Assembly: GCA_029237775.1 (NCBI GenBank)
Contig: JAQZBR010000001.1
Location: 530,791-594,790 of the forward strand
Origin: Bacteroidota bacterium
GTDB lineage: Bacteria; Bacteroidota; Bacteroidia; 2-12-FULL-35-15
Length of the DNA stretch: 64,000 nt
Direction of reading: 5' to 3'
Each line of letters opens with the position of its first letter. Positions within the stretch are counted from its first letter, which is position 1. The translations under genes and the position numbers were made by a program. Shown one piece after another: positions 55,027 to 64,000 of this stretch. The notes beneath the pieces were generated by a model, which worked only from the letters and a program-made list of their open reading frames with translations, made no database searches and was not told the origin of the DNA.

Positions 55027-55366
55027 CACTGTAATGTTTGGTTGCAAAATGAACCTGCATGCGCGCAACGCGTTCGTTAGCGGGATCCGCATTTATCACT
55101 ATCAGGTAGCACGCTAAAGGAGAAAGCTTCCAGTCGGTAACTAAATGATCTTCACACGTGCGGAACACAGATTTAAAATTGTGCTTAATAGAAAGATTTA
55201 ATGAAGCACATGCTTTAAAAGCACGTTCAATTGCAGCATCAAGTTCCTCTTCCGTTACATCAAGTCGTTCTATTAGCTCGCTTGCATAACAAATGTATTT
55301 TACTGATGCTTCCGGCTCAGTGAATAAAACCGGTGGATGCACATGAATTTCAGATTGTTTCCTCAT
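55010..55366 (-). CDS. Small DinD C-terminal-like protein
   Basis: The 118-residue protein has an N-terminal helical part ([20 protein letters not shown]) and a C-terminal stretch with [19 protein letters not shown] then [11 protein letters not shown]. It resembles the DinD/BRO-associated motif (LSxYACYLIAxNGDP). Its 5' end overlaps dnaJ and its 3' end overlaps trxA by 17 bases each. The match suggests a role linked to DNA-damage response, but DinD-type activity is not established for such a short form. The N-terminal Bro-N domain is absent. Confidence 0.6.
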   Translation of the reverse strand: MRKQSEIHVHPPVLFTEPEASVKYICYASELIERLDVTEEELDAAIERAFKACASLNLSIKHNFKSVFRTCEDHLVTDWKLSPLACYLIVINADPANERVARMQVHFATKHYSDVSFF

Positions 55367-56240
55367 GATGTTTGTTTTTTAATTTTCTAAATAATTCTAA
55401 CTCTTCGTTCGATAAATTTTTTGGCAGCATTACTTTTACTTTTGCGTACAGATCTCCGCTAGTCTCTTTTCCAAATACCGGCATCCCCATTCCTTTTAAG
55501 CGAAAGGTTTTCCCATTGTCGGTACTTTTGGGTATGTCGATCTTTATGTTGCCCTTCAACGTGCGGATAGTTGCCTTCCCTCCTAATATGAGTGTATACA
55601 GATCCACGGGCGCTTCACAGTACAGATCATTTTCCTTCCTCTCAAAATGAGGATGAGAAGCAACATGCACTGTTACGTATATATCCCCTCTTGCGCCATT
55701 ATTATTGCCTGCAGCGCCCTTGCCTTTTATTCTGAGAGTTTGTCCTTCTTTTACTCCTGGTTTGAATCTCATTTGCAGCTTTTCACCAGTCACTTCCAAT
55801 AGCCGTGAAGTGCCATGATAGGCTTCTTCCAGGGAAATCTCCACTTCGGCTGAATAGTCTCCTCCTTTTTGAGCACCTCTTGAACCCCCTCCGAATTTTC
55901 CTCCAAACATTGATTCAAAAAAATCGGAGAAGTCCCCTCCCCCGAAATCCTGTTCGGAATAATACCGAGTGTTCCCACCATGTTGATGTGGATTCTGATA
56001 ATTTGCTTGTTGCGTTTGTTGCCAGTTCTCACCAAACTCATCGTATTTTTTTCTCTTTTCCGGATCGCCTAATACTTCATTCGCTTCATTGATCTCCTTG
56101 AATTTTTCTTCTGCGGCTTTGTTGCCCGGATTTTTATCGGGATGGTATTTCACCGCCAGCTTTCGGAATGCCTTCTTTATTGCATCTGCGCTTGCAGTTT
56201 TTTCCAGTCCAAGGATCTTATAGTAATCTTTATAACTCAT
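55350..56240 (-). CDS. cbpA: DnaJ-like co-chaperone (CbpA/DnaJ C-terminal type)
   Basis: The 296-residue protein has a J domain (residues 3-70) with HPD in [14 protein letters not shown] and [17 protein letters not shown] Gly/Phe-rich region (about 105-135) and two beta-barrel C-terminal substrate-binding domains follow ([20 protein letters not shown] ... [38 protein letters not shown]). No Zn-finger of type I DnaJ is present, so it is the CbpA type. It stimulates DnaK. I chose the ATG at 56240 ([11 protein letters not shown]); the frame start at 56276 adds a non-conserved segment. The next gene starts in its last codons. Confidence 0.9.
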   Translation of the reverse strand: MSYKDYYKILGLEKTASADAIKKAFRKLAVKYHPDKNPGNKAAEEKFKEINEANEVLGDPEKRKKYDEFGENWQQTQQANYQNPHQHGGNTRYYSEQDFGGGDFSDFFESMFGGKFGGGSRGAQKGGDYSAEVEISLEEAYHGTSRLLEVTGEKLQMRFKPGVKEGQTLRIKGKGAAGNNNGARGDIYVTVHVASHPHFERKENDLYCEAPVDLYTLILGGKATIRTLKGNIKIDIPKSTDNGKTFRLKGMGMPVFGKETSGDLYAKVKVMLPKNLSNEELELFRKLKNKHHEETI

Positions 56241-56408
56241 CTGATTTTTCGATTTAAACGTAAATATTGTTGCCATAGCCCAGGGCTTAGACGAGGGGAA
56301 ATTATTTCACGAATGTGAAAACTAAAATGATGCGCGTCATGCTAATCAATAAAACAATTCAGGCATTTTTTTTTAATACTCACCCCTGAACAAATTTTAT
56401 TTAGAATC

Positions 56409-57056
56409 ATGGAAACACAAGTTACGCAGGGTCGAATTTTCAAGAACAGTTTTCTCGAATCACTCACTAAAAGTAATCCGAGAATTACGATCGTTTTTTA
56501 TACAATAATGATCAGCTATCTCCTTTATCTGAATTTTCAGTTTACGAATAATCACATCGATCAAACAGCACTCTTATATATTTGTGGTATTATCAGCTGG
56601 ACACTGATGGAATATATTCTTCACCGGTACCTTTTTCACATAGATGAATATATCCCCCGATTAAAACGCCTTCACTACATGTTGCACGGTATCCACCATG
56701 ATCATCCGCGCGATCGTCAGCGCCTTTTCATGCCGCCTGTACCCGCAACTATCATTGCTGCCATCCTTCTTTTATTCTGGTTCATTTTCCTCGGATATAA
56801 TGCTTTTGGATTTATGTCCGGAATTACCACAGGATATCTACTTTACTCCTACATTCATTATTCTGTGCATACAAAGCCTGTTTATCAGCCTTTAAGATCG
56901 CTTTGGAAACATCATGCTTTGCATCATTATAAATATCATGATAAAGCTTATGGTGTATCTTCTCCATTATGGGACATTGTATTTGGAACCATGCCTCCGA
57001 AAAAGGTTTTTCAGAAACAAGCTCTTATCTTTAGAAACAAAATATCACTTAATTAA
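56409..57056 (+). CDS. Fatty-acid hydroxylase (sterol desaturase superfamily)
   Basis: The 215-residue membrane protein has the histidine boxes of the fatty acid hydroxylase superfamily: HRYLFH, HYMLHGIHHDHPRD, HYSVH and HHALHHYKYHD, with about four membrane helices between. The short form with HRYLFH and HHDHP resembles fatty acid 2-hydroxylase (FA2H-like), which would hydroxylate fatty acyl chains, for instance for sphingolipids or ornithine lipids. The exact substrate is inferred. A single gene. Confidence 0.88.
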   Translation: METQVTQGRIFKNSFLESLTKSNPRITIVFYTIMISYLLYLNFQFTNNHIDQTALLYICGIISWTLMEYILHRYLFHIDEYIPRLKRLHYMLHGIHHDHPRDRQRLFMPPVPATIIAAILLLFWFIFLGYNAFGFMSGITTGYLLYSYIHYSVHTKPVYQPLRSLWKHHALHHYKYHDKAYGVSSPLWDIVFGTMPPKKVFQKQALIFRNKISLN

Positions 57057-57171
57057 TTGGCAATAAATGCGTTACAAATAATTTTCATTCATTAGCTTTC
57101 GAATAATATGAATATTTTGTTGTATATTTAAATGACCTTTGTGTTATTTTTATATTCAAACTATTATTCAA

Positions 57172-58545
57172 ATGAAAAAAGCTACTCATCTTTTTCTTTT
57201 TTTTGTTTTTGCCTTCAGCTTTTCACACGCCCAATATACCTGGAATAATGTGGGTTCAGGGATGAGTGCTCCTGTAAGTTCACTCGCAGCAGATACTACC
57301 AATCATATTTTATATGCCGGAGGAATATTTAATCAGGCGGGTGGTTCACCTGCGATCGGTATCGCCAAATGGGAAGGCACTTCCTGGTCCCCGCTAGGTT
57401 CGGGGGTGGTAAGTGGAACTGCTGTCTCATCTCTGTTTTTTGATGGAACAGATCTTATCGCTGGTGGTACTTTCACGAACATTGGCGGTGTGTTATCGAA
57501 AAACATTGCCCGCTGGAATGGTGCTGCCTGGTCACCGCTTGGTGCCGGACTTGAAAATTCAGGCCTGACATCAGTGGACGCAATTACTGTCTATAATAAT
57601 GAATTGTATGCAGGAGGTTTTTTCAGCAATTCAGGCGGAAGCCCTTTGAACTTCATTGCAAAATGGGATGGTTCCAATTGGCTACCCGTTGGAACCGGGA
57701 CTAATGGAAGAGTGCTATCACTCTGCGTATATAACAATGAGCTTTATGCAGGAGGGACATTCACAGACGCAGGCGGAGTACCGGTTAAAAACATTGCTAA
57801 ATGGAATGGTATTACCTGGTCAGATGTAGGCGGTGGCGTTTTTTATACAGGGGCAACAACTGTAAGCACGATGAAGACTTACGCTTCCGAGCTTTATGTA
57901 GGTGGAACATTTTCAGACGCAGGCACAACTGCTGTTCACAACCTTGCAAGATGGAATGGTGCTACATGGTCGGATGTAGGGGGAGGAACTCAGTATACGG
58001 GAGCAACGACAGTGAGCACAATGCTTAACTTTAATAATTCACTCATTGTCGGAGGATCATTCGACAGTCTGGGCACAACAGGCTCAAACAATGTAGGTTC
58101 ATGGGATGGTTCCTCATGGTCGACTTTAGGCTCAGGTACAAACAACTCGGTATTAGCGCTCGAATCTCTTGGCGATACATTATACGCAGGAGGAGTATTC
58201 ACTTCCGCTGACGCTATACTTACACCTTTTATCGCAGAGTGGATGCCTGCAAGCAATACAGCGATCACCACCTCAGCGGACGAAATGGAATTTCCACCCG
58301 TAAGAGTTTATCCAAACCCTGTATATGATCACCTATATATTAAATCGAACACGGAAACGATCAATAAGAATACAGTATATAATTTTGCACTTTATGATTT
58401 GCTCGGATCAAAGGTTTACGAAAGGCTGAATGTGAAAGAAGAGATCCGGTTCGACAGAAGCATTGTTCCCTCAGGACTCTACATATACAAGATAACTGAT
58501 AGCAAGAACAGCATTTATAAGCAAGGTAAACTATCCTTCAAATAA
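57172..58545 (+). CDS. Beta-propeller-like secreted protein with T9SS sorting domain
   Basis: The 457-residue protein (ATG at 57172; the earlier in-frame start adds no leader) has a signal peptide (MKKATHLFLFFVFAFSFSHA). About seven repeats of ~45 residues follow, built on NNELYAGGTFTDAGGVPVKN and IAKWNG, with WSDVGGG. It ends in a T9SS sorting domain (PVRVYPNPVYDHLYIKS ... GLYIYKITDSKNSIYKQGKL). The predicted fold is a propeller. Function unknown. Confidence 0.85.
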   Translation: MKKATHLFLFFVFAFSFSHAQYTWNNVGSGMSAPVSSLAADTTNHILYAGGIFNQAGGSPAIGIAKWEGTSWSPLGSGVVSGTAVSSLFFDGTDLIAGGTFTNIGGVLSKNIARWNGAAWSPLGAGLENSGLTSVDAITVYNNELYAGGFFSNSGGSPLNFIAKWDGSNWLPVGTGTNGRVLSLCVYNNELYAGGTFTDAGGVPVKNIAKWNGITWSDVGGGVFYTGATTVSTMKTYASELYVGGTFSDAGTTAVHNLARWNGATWSDVGGGTQYTGATTVSTMLNFNNSLIVGGSFDSLGTTGSNNVGSWDGSSWSTLGSGTNNSVLALESLGDTLYAGGVFTSADAILTPFIAEWMPASNTAITTSADEMEFPPVRVYPNPVYDHLYIKSNTETINKNTVYNFALYDLLGSKVYERLNVKEEIRFDRSIVPSGLYIYKITDSKNSIYKQGKLSFK

Positions 58546-58550
58546 AAAAG

Positions 58551-58578
58551 ATCCCGCTATTACGAGCGGGATTTTTTA
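58551..58578. terminator. Shared terminator of convergent genes
   Basis: ATCCCGCT/AGCGGGAT hairpin with T run on the plus side and A run on the minus side. The stop codon of the minus-strand gene (58560-58562) lies in its loop. Confidence 0.85.
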
Positions 58579-60095
58579 TTTTTTGCCTTAAATTTTTCTT
58601 TAACGATCTCTTCGAATGAGCGCTTTTCAATTCTTGAATCGAACCAGGAGATGTAATCGAAATATTCGAATGCTTTTTTCTCATAAGGATCATCTATCAA
58701 CTCCATAAAATCTTTTCTCAGATCAATAAAAGCTTCCACCTCATCCTTAGGCGTATATACATGATGCATCTTCTTTCTGATGTAATTAAGAACGATGTTT
58801 TCAAGCTTGTAAAGCCTTTTGCTTTTGTATAAAAAACGATATGCTGAGACCGCGTTGTATTCGAGCAGACTGTTATTGCCCAGTTCATAATGCAATATCA
58901 GGTTAAGGATGCGGACAGCACTTTGGATATCATAGCGAAGCTCTTTCTGATATTCATTCAATAGCTTATTAATGATTCCCAAAGCTTTTGAAAATTCTCC
59001 CGTTCCGAAATAAGAATAGAAGACATTATAAAGCAGCGTGATCTCCTCAATGGTATTGATCTTATCCTTATACTTTTCTAATCCCTTGAGAATACTCTCT
59101 CTTACAGGGACACTTTTACTAAACTCTCCGCTGTCGAGATACATTACCATTTCAAAAATGTGGGAGCTGACAAATCTGTTAACTTCAATGTTTGCTGACT
59201 TTAAAGGAATGGCACGAAGCTTCTGCAGCGTTTCATCAAATTTATCATACTGATGAACGTGAATCTGCCCGAGTAAAACATTATTCAAAGCTGCGATATA
59301 CATTTTGGGTTTTTCAGCGAGTCTTTGCGGAAATGATTCTAGGAGTTCCAGCTGCTTCTGGGCAATTTTTAATCCGGCTTGGTTATCACCCTTAGCATGA
59401 CTATAATTTAAGTGGATGAGATAAAAATAATTTTTCGCGTCAAATGTTTTAGCATTCTCAAATGAGCGCATTAACGGATGTTCAATGATCTCATTGAACT
59501 GCTGCAGCTCTTCAGCCGTTCGGGCTTCCTTTATTTTTTTGTTCAATAAAACGATCCTGTTATACAGATTTCTGTATTGAGCTGTATTCCGCTGCTTGTC
59601 CAATAGCCTGAGTTCCTCATCCAGCGTAGTGTTCAGGCTTTTCTCGAATTTATCAAGATTAAGAACCTCAATGAGTACTTTCTCTTCCAGCAAATTTAAT
59701 TCGATAAGGGATAAGGTTTGTTCATTTGATTCAGCCAGCGTTTTTGCTTTATCAAGTATTCGCTGGCATTGCTTAAACAATCGTTTTTCATAAAGGATAT
59801 TAACCTCTTCGATCATCTCCTTAAGCTCTGAATCTATTGTAGAACCGATATAATTAAGGCGAAGGCTCTTCAGGATCTGTGAATAAAGATAATTTTTAAC
59901 GGAAGGTAAACGCTTCAGAAATTCTTCCCCTTTCAACGCTTTTTTTATTTTCTCTTCATCATAATCACCAAGCTTATCGACAGTCTCGAAGAGTTTTAAA
60001 TAATCTTTATCTCCACTTTGAAAAGAAGAAAACATAGTAAAATATCTCTTTTCACCCTTTGATAAAGAATTAATAAGCCGCGCTAACTCGTCCAT
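58560..60095 (-). CDS. Large all-helical cytoplasmic protein, unknown function
   Basis: The 511-residue protein is predicted helical throughout, without signal peptide or membrane segment. It starts MDELARLINSLSKGEKRYFT, and the C-terminus is basic (KEKFKAKNKKSRS). Patterns such as KALGIINKLLNEYQKELR and the long stretch of paired helices suggest a TPR-like solenoid. TAAATTCG on the minus strand just upstream (60102-60109) is a near match to the -7 element. I do not recognise the family, though it is a common conserved Bacteroidota hypothetical protein. Confidence 0.75.
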   Translation of the reverse strand: MDELARLINSLSKGEKRYFTMFSSFQSGDKDYLKLFETVDKLGDYDEEKIKKALKGEEFLKRLPSVKNYLYSQILKSLRLNYIGSTIDSELKEMIEEVNILYEKRLFKQCQRILDKAKTLAESNEQTLSLIELNLLEEKVLIEVLNLDKFEKSLNTTLDEELRLLDKQRNTAQYRNLYNRIVLLNKKIKEARTAEELQQFNEIIEHPLMRSFENAKTFDAKNYFYLIHLNYSHAKGDNQAGLKIAQKQLELLESFPQRLAEKPKMYIAALNNVLLGQIHVHQYDKFDETLQKLRAIPLKSANIEVNRFVSSHIFEMVMYLDSGEFSKSVPVRESILKGLEKYKDKINTIEEITLLYNVFYSYFGTGEFSKALGIINKLLNEYQKELRYDIQSAVRILNLILHYELGNNSLLEYNAVSAYRFLYKSKRLYKLENIVLNYIRKKMHHVYTPKDEVEAFIDLRKDFMELIDDPYEKKAFEYFDYISWFDSRIEKRSFEEIVKEKFKAKNKKSRS

Positions 60096-60307
60096 ATGTT
60101 TCGAATTTACGACATTTTTAGGTCAAAATAATAACCTGATTTACAGGAACTTAACTAGCAATCAATTTAGAAAAGGTTGTATCTATGAATCAAATTGCAC
60201 CGAAATTATGCTTTGTATTCAGAGTCCGGCATACGATATTTTTACCTCACCTAATAAAAAAGGGCTTTTAACGAATAAACGAGTTCTTATAATTAATTTA
60301 TACTAAA

Positions 60308-61717
60308 ATGAAAAACGCTACTCCACGCATTTTTTTATTAAGCAAGCTAAAAGCTTTCTTTGTCAGCTTCCTTCTGAATATATCACTAAGCTTTGCGCAG
60401 CACGCTGTAACAACACATGCGGGAAGCACACAAGGGTTTGCAGACGCAACCGGAAGTTCTGCCAAATTCAAAGCCCCTACCGGAATTTGCATTTCTCCTG
60501 ATGGTGCATATTTATATGTTGCCGATTACTCAGGACACCGCATCCGCAGAATCAATGTCACGACAAGAGCGGTTTCAACTATCGCGGGAAGCGGTGCAAG
60601 CGGTTATTCAGATGCTACCGGAACTACTGCTATGTTTTCTTATCCTTCAGGAATTTGTATTTCAGGTGATGGAACCAAGTTGTATGTTTCTGACTACGGA
60701 AACAGCTGCATCAGACAGATCATTATCTCTTCACAGGTTGTTTCCACTATTGCCGGAAACGGATCATTCGCTTATGCTGATAATGCGAATGGCCTTGCTG
60801 CGAGCTTTAACAGTCCTACCGACATAATAAATAATCATGACAGTGTATTATATATCAGTGATACAGAAAATCATCTGATAAGAAAATACGATATCAACAC
60901 AACAGCTGTCTCCACAATTGCCGGTATGCAGGGTGTTGCAGGTTTTCAAAATGGTATAGGCACTAATGCCGCTTTTCGTTTTCCTAAAGGAATGAGCGTG
61001 TCTGAAGATGGAAATGCATTGTACGTGGCCGACAACGGAAATAACCTTATTCGCGGAATATCTCTCTCCAATAATAATGTAATAACCGTTGCAGGCGAGG
61101 GAACAGCAGCTTTTGCAGACAATGCCAATGCAGCTCTTGCAAAATTCAATGCTCCTAATGGTGTGGCGACAGTACCCGGAAACCCTTATCTGTTATATGT
61201 TGCCGACAATAACAACAACCGCATCCGCGAAATTAATCTACTCACCTCTTCTGTAACAACAATTGCAGGGACTGGCGCGGTTCCCCCGGCTTCTGTTTAT
61301 GGCGATAACGCGATAGGATTAAATGCAAAGTTTTTTTATCCGACAAATCTTGTAGTGAGTCCTGACGCGAAAGACATCTATGTTGCTGACCAGGGAAACT
61401 TCAGAGTAAGAAAGGTCAAAACAGATTTAAGTGCAACCGGTCTTGCTGAAACTTCATTCCCTGGATTACTTTTTCATGTGTATCCAAACCCTGGAACTGA
61501 TGTGATCAATATCAGCGGCAGATCACTGAGCTCAGGAGCTTTAAAAACTGAACTATATGATAGTGCCGGCCACATTATCCAATCCCATCAATATATCAGC
61601 ACCGGCAACAATGAGTTATTCAGCGAAGACATTTCTTTTTTACCATCAGGTATTTATATGTTAAAGATCAATTCAGAATCAGGTTTTATAACCAGAAAAA
61701 TTATCGTTTCCAGATAA
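60308..61717 (+). CDS. NHL-repeat secreted protein with T9SS sorting domain
   Basis: The 469-residue protein has a signal peptide (MKNATPRIFLLSKLKAFFVS then FLLNISLSFA). About six NHL repeats (~55 residues) follow, such as AKFKAPTGICISPDGAYLYV and ADYSGHRIRRINVTTRAVST, predicting a six-bladed propeller. A T9SS sorting domain ends it (LLFHVYPNPGTDVINISG ... GIYMLKINSESGFITRKIIV). It is exported to the surface. It is 26 bases upstream of the giant surface protein. Confidence 0.88.
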   Translation: MKNATPRIFLLSKLKAFFVSFLLNISLSFAQHAVTTHAGSTQGFADATGSSAKFKAPTGICISPDGAYLYVADYSGHRIRRINVTTRAVSTIAGSGASGYSDATGTTAMFSYPSGICISGDGTKLYVSDYGNSCIRQIIISSQVVSTIAGNGSFAYADNANGLAASFNSPTDIINNHDSVLYISDTENHLIRKYDINTTAVSTIAGMQGVAGFQNGIGTNAAFRFPKGMSVSEDGNALYVADNGNNLIRGISLSNNNVITVAGEGTAAFADNANAALAKFNAPNGVATVPGNPYLLYVADNNNNRIREINLLTSSVTTIAGTGAVPPASVYGDNAIGLNAKFFYPTNLVVSPDAKDIYVADQGNFRVRKVKTDLSATGLAETSFPGLLFHVYPNPGTDVINISGRSLSSGALKTELYDSAGHIIQSHQYISTGNNELFSEDISFLPSGIYMLKINSESGFITRKIIVSR

Positions 61718-61743
61718 TTAATAATCACTTAAAAAATATTACC

Positions 61744-64000
61744 ATGAATACATTTACTCCCAAATTCAGTAACTTATTTTTTAAGAGTGCGCTGGCAATA
61801 ATTTTAATTGCATTATCTGCAGTCTTAAATGCGCAACCGAATAATAATTGTTCAGGCGCAACTCCACTAACTGTTGGTGCCGCATGTACCTCAGGAACTA
61901 ATGTTGGCGCTACCCTCGAAGCAGGTGAAAATGCTGGTGCAACAGGACAGGGATGCTGGGCTTCAGCTCCTAACAACACTGTATGGTACACATTTACTAC
62001 CGGAGCAGCCGGAATCTATACTGTATCCACCGACAATGGCGGTAGCCCTGATACGGAGCTAAAGATCCTTTCAGGAACCTGCGGAGCATTTACGTCTGTT
62101 GCGTGTAATGAAGACGGAGGCGGAACAAGCGCATTCTCTGCTATTGCGTCAGCAACATTGGCTGCGTCAACTACATACTATGTGCAGGTTGATGCATTCG
62201 GAGGAAGCACAACTGCTTTTTGTATAAATGTGTCTTACAGCCCGCCAATAACGAACGATTGTATCTTCAGTGCAATAGATATAACTTCTCAGATTAATGG
62301 GATCACCTCAACCAATCCGTTCGATTGCGTCCCATATATGTACGCAGGTGGCGGTTCAGGACCAACAAACGACATTGTAAACGGTAACAACACAGCCTGC
62401 GACCCGGGCCCGGTATACAGAGATTTATGGTTTAGCTTTACTGTTACAGCAACAACACCGGATGTATGGATTGATGTGTATCAGTTAACAGGAACAACAC
62501 CCGATTATGTAGCTGCCGTTTACAGCGGTTCTCCGGGTGGAACATGCGGAGGAACTATTACAGGGTTAACTACGGTTGATTGTTCTGATGGAGCCACGGC
62601 AGGTGGAGCGCTGGATGTAGGAGTTTGTACTACACCCCTTCACCCAAGAATAAATGTTGCAACATTACCTCCGGGAACTTATTACTACCGCGTTTGGGAA
62701 TGGGGTGGCGGAGCTCCTACAAATGGCACGTTTAACCTTTGTGTTGAATCTGCAACTCCTACAGGTGTAACTTCCGATGCTTGTCCTACCGCTGCCACAA
62801 TCGGACTTGGTTGCGGAACCACACCCAACGTAAATGTAAATGAAACTTACACCAATCTTTCAAACGCAGGTTGTCTTGGAAATGCCTGCAACACTGCATT
62901 AAATGAACCACAGCTGGCTATTGGCGGTGCCGGACAAATCCATAATAATTGTGCAGGCGCATGGTTGACCTCTGTAGGTTATGCTAACAACGTAATGAAT
63001 AACAGCGCTATTTATGCATTTACGGTTAACGGTAGCGGGACATGCCAGGCAACTGTCACCATTAAATTCAGCAATATTACTTACGCAGGAACTAACGGAA
63101 ATGTAATGCAGGTTCAGGTAATGAACGCTCCCTGTTCCGGTGGAGCATCAGCAGTAATGGCCGGGACATCTGCAGATCCTTGTTTTGAAATGCGTTCCGC
63201 TTCCGGAACACTTCCAAATGGAACTTATTATATAATTGTGGATGGACAGGACGGACAATTAATGCAGTACGATCTGAATTTGTTGATCAACTATGGTGGA
63301 ATCGGATGTACTCCGGCTACGGCACCACCGGCACCAACTGCAGTCAACGGCAGCAGATGCGGCCCGGGAACAGTAGCTTTATCAGTCACCGGTTGCAGCG
63401 GAACTGCAAAGTGGTATGCTGCTGCCAGCGGAGGAGTTGCACTTGCGACAGGAGCTTCGTTCACCACTCCTTCTATCTCTACAACGACAACGTATTATGC
63501 ATCTTGCACCGTTTCAGGATGTGAAGGGGTGAGAGTGCCTGTTACTGCGACAATCAATCCTATACCAACAACACCGGTTGCCGGTAATAATGGGCCTGTT
63601 TGTGTTGGAGCATCATTAAATTTAACATCCAATACAATCGCAGGTGCCACATATTCATGGACCGGACCGAATACATTTACATCAACTTCCGAAGACCCAT
63701 CAGTTAGTGCAAGTGCAACAACTGCAATGGCAGGAACATATTCTGTGACTGCGACAGTTAATGGATGTACTAGTGTGGTAGGAACAACAACTGTTGTTGT
63801 AAATCCAATCCCAACTGCACCCGCAGCAGGCAACAACGGGCCTGTTTGCGCAGGAGCAGCGCTTAACTTAACTGCTAATACAATTGCAGGTGCTACATAC
63901 GCATGGACAGGACCGAATTCATTTACATCAACATCGGAAGATCCATCCGTAAGTACAAATGCTACAACTGCTATGTCGGGAACATATTCTGTGACTGCTA
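61744..64000 (+). CDS. Large repetitive surface protein (N-terminal 752 codons, 3' end outside window)
   Basis: The frame is open from the ATG at 61744 to the window end. A signal peptide (MNTFTPKFSNLFFKSALAII then LIALSAVLNAQ) is followed by a domain with NNCSGATPLTVGAACTSGTN and TVWYTFTTGAAGIYTV, a PPC-like or MAM-like domain. A second such domain follows (NDCIFSAIDITSQINGITST). Beta-sandwich Ig-like repeats follow (IPTTPVAGNNGPVCVGASLN, then SWTGPNTFTSTSEDP). The last two units are 249 bp apart. Adhesin-like function is inferred. It starts 26 bases after the NHL gene. Confidence 0.85.
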   Translation, partial: MNTFTPKFSNLFFKSALAIILIALSAVLNAQPNNNCSGATPLTVGAACTSGTNVGATLEAGENAGATGQGCWASAPNNTVWYTFTTGAAGIYTVSTDNGGSPDTELKILSGTCGAFTSVACNEDGGGTSAFSAIASATLAASTTYYVQVDAFGGSTTAFCINVSYSPPITNDCIFSAIDITSQINGITSTNPFDCVPYMYAGGGSGPTNDIVNGNNTACDPGPVYRDLWFSFTVTATTPDVWIDVYQLTGTTPDYVAAVYSGSPGGTCGGTITGLTTVDCSDGATAGGALDVGVCTTPLHPRINVATLPPGTYYYRVWEWGGGAPTNGTFNLCVESATPTGVTSDACPTAATIGLGCGTTPNVNVNETYTNLSNAGCLGNACNTALNEPQLAIGGAGQIHNNCAGAWLTSVGYANNVMNNSAIYAFTVNGSGTCQATVTIKFSNITYAGTNGNVMQVQVMNAPCSGGASAVMAGTSADPCFEMRSASGTLPNGTYYIIVDGQDGQLMQYDLNLLINYGGIGCTPATAPPAPTAVNGSRCGPGTVALSVTGCSGTAKWYAAASGGVALATGASFTTPSISTTTTYYASCTVSGCEGVRVPVTATINPIPTTPVAGNNGPVCVGASLNLTSNTIAGATYSWTGPNTFTSTSEDPSVSASATTAMAGTYSVTATVNGCTSVVGTTTVVVNPIPTAPAAGNNGPVCAGAALNLTANTIAGATYAWTGPNSFTSTSEDPSVSTNATTAMSGTYSVTA
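63557..64000 (+). repeat. Ig-like tandem repeats of 249 bp
   Basis: The IP(T)xPxAGNNGPVC mark starts near 63557 and near 63806, 249 bp apart. The array continues outside the window. The period equals that of the type A repeats at the other end of the window. Confidence 0.75.

Overview
The window comes from a member of the Bacteroidota, probably an environmental flavobacterial or sphingobacterial type. Three lines of evidence support this. Seven proteins end in a type IX secretion (T9SS) sorting domain with a YPNP-like motif, and a PorP/SprF family gene is present. Eight sites match the phylum's -7 promoter element TAnnTTTG just upstream of a gene. The families found (DUF3109, DUF4382, secreted TonB-C proteins, TPR-SpoIIE proteins, M43 cytophagalysin-like protease) are typical of the phylum. 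It is a chromosomal stretch mixing housekeeping genes with many secreted proteins. I see no insertion sequence, prophage or CRISPR array.

Layout. 1-6465 (minus) is the N-terminal 2155 codons of a giant repetitive surface protein that runs off the window. A tRNA-Ala(GGC) with promoter and terminator follows at 6893. 7272-9487 is a TPR-SpoIIE phosphatase split by an apparent frameshift. 9632-18386 carries an S9 peptidase, a small conserved protein, the helicase HrpB and a pair of M16 peptidases, the second without the zinc motif. 18576-21552 holds an ECF sigma factor, an overlapping anti-sigma-like membrane protein and the PorP/SprF protein, separated by a repeat-rich gap. 21819-28422 has a lysine-rich protein, a lipoprotein hydrolase, glycyl-tRNA synthetase, a T9SS cargo protein with a collagen-like fibre, and a DUF3109 protein. 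29118-32751 is ribonucleotide reductase nrdB-nrdA.

32855-39708 is an accessory-looking run of plus-strand genes: a TIR protein with a jelly-roll-like C-terminus, an ankyrin protein, an STM3941-like membrane protein, a T9SS lipoprotein, an LRR-TPR-TonB_C fusion, a secreted TonB_C protein, a KOW protein and a DUF1801 protein. 39821-45661 holds secreted proteins (DUF4382, RCC1 repeats, ELWxxDGT repeats, a beta-barrel). 45811-48174 has an AHSA1 protein, a macrodomain protein, an OmpA lipoprotein and two cysteine-rich small proteins, including a 30-residue microprotein. 48614-53922 (minus) has two paralogous secreted proteins built from a 31-residue repeat, a lytic transglycosylase and an M43 metalloprotease. 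54243-57056 has an Lrp regulator, an overlapping dnaJ-like/DinD-like/thioredoxin operon and a fatty-acid hydroxylase. 57172-64000 has a beta-propeller-like T9SS protein, a helical protein, an NHL T9SS protein and the start of another large repetitive surface protein.

Much of the gene content concerns building and maintaining the cell surface: T9SS cargo, adhesins, peptidoglycan hydrolysis, periplasmic proteases and a sigma/anti-sigma pair. Intergenic DNA is rich in dispersed repeats. They include a ~220-bp element present twice, a 77-bp direct repeat, an imperfect palindrome family and an element placed directly after the stop codons of glyS and nrdB. Candidates for new biology are the TIR protein, the cysteine microprotein locus, the 31-residue repeat family and the repeats themselves. 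Domain calls are by eye, without database searches.
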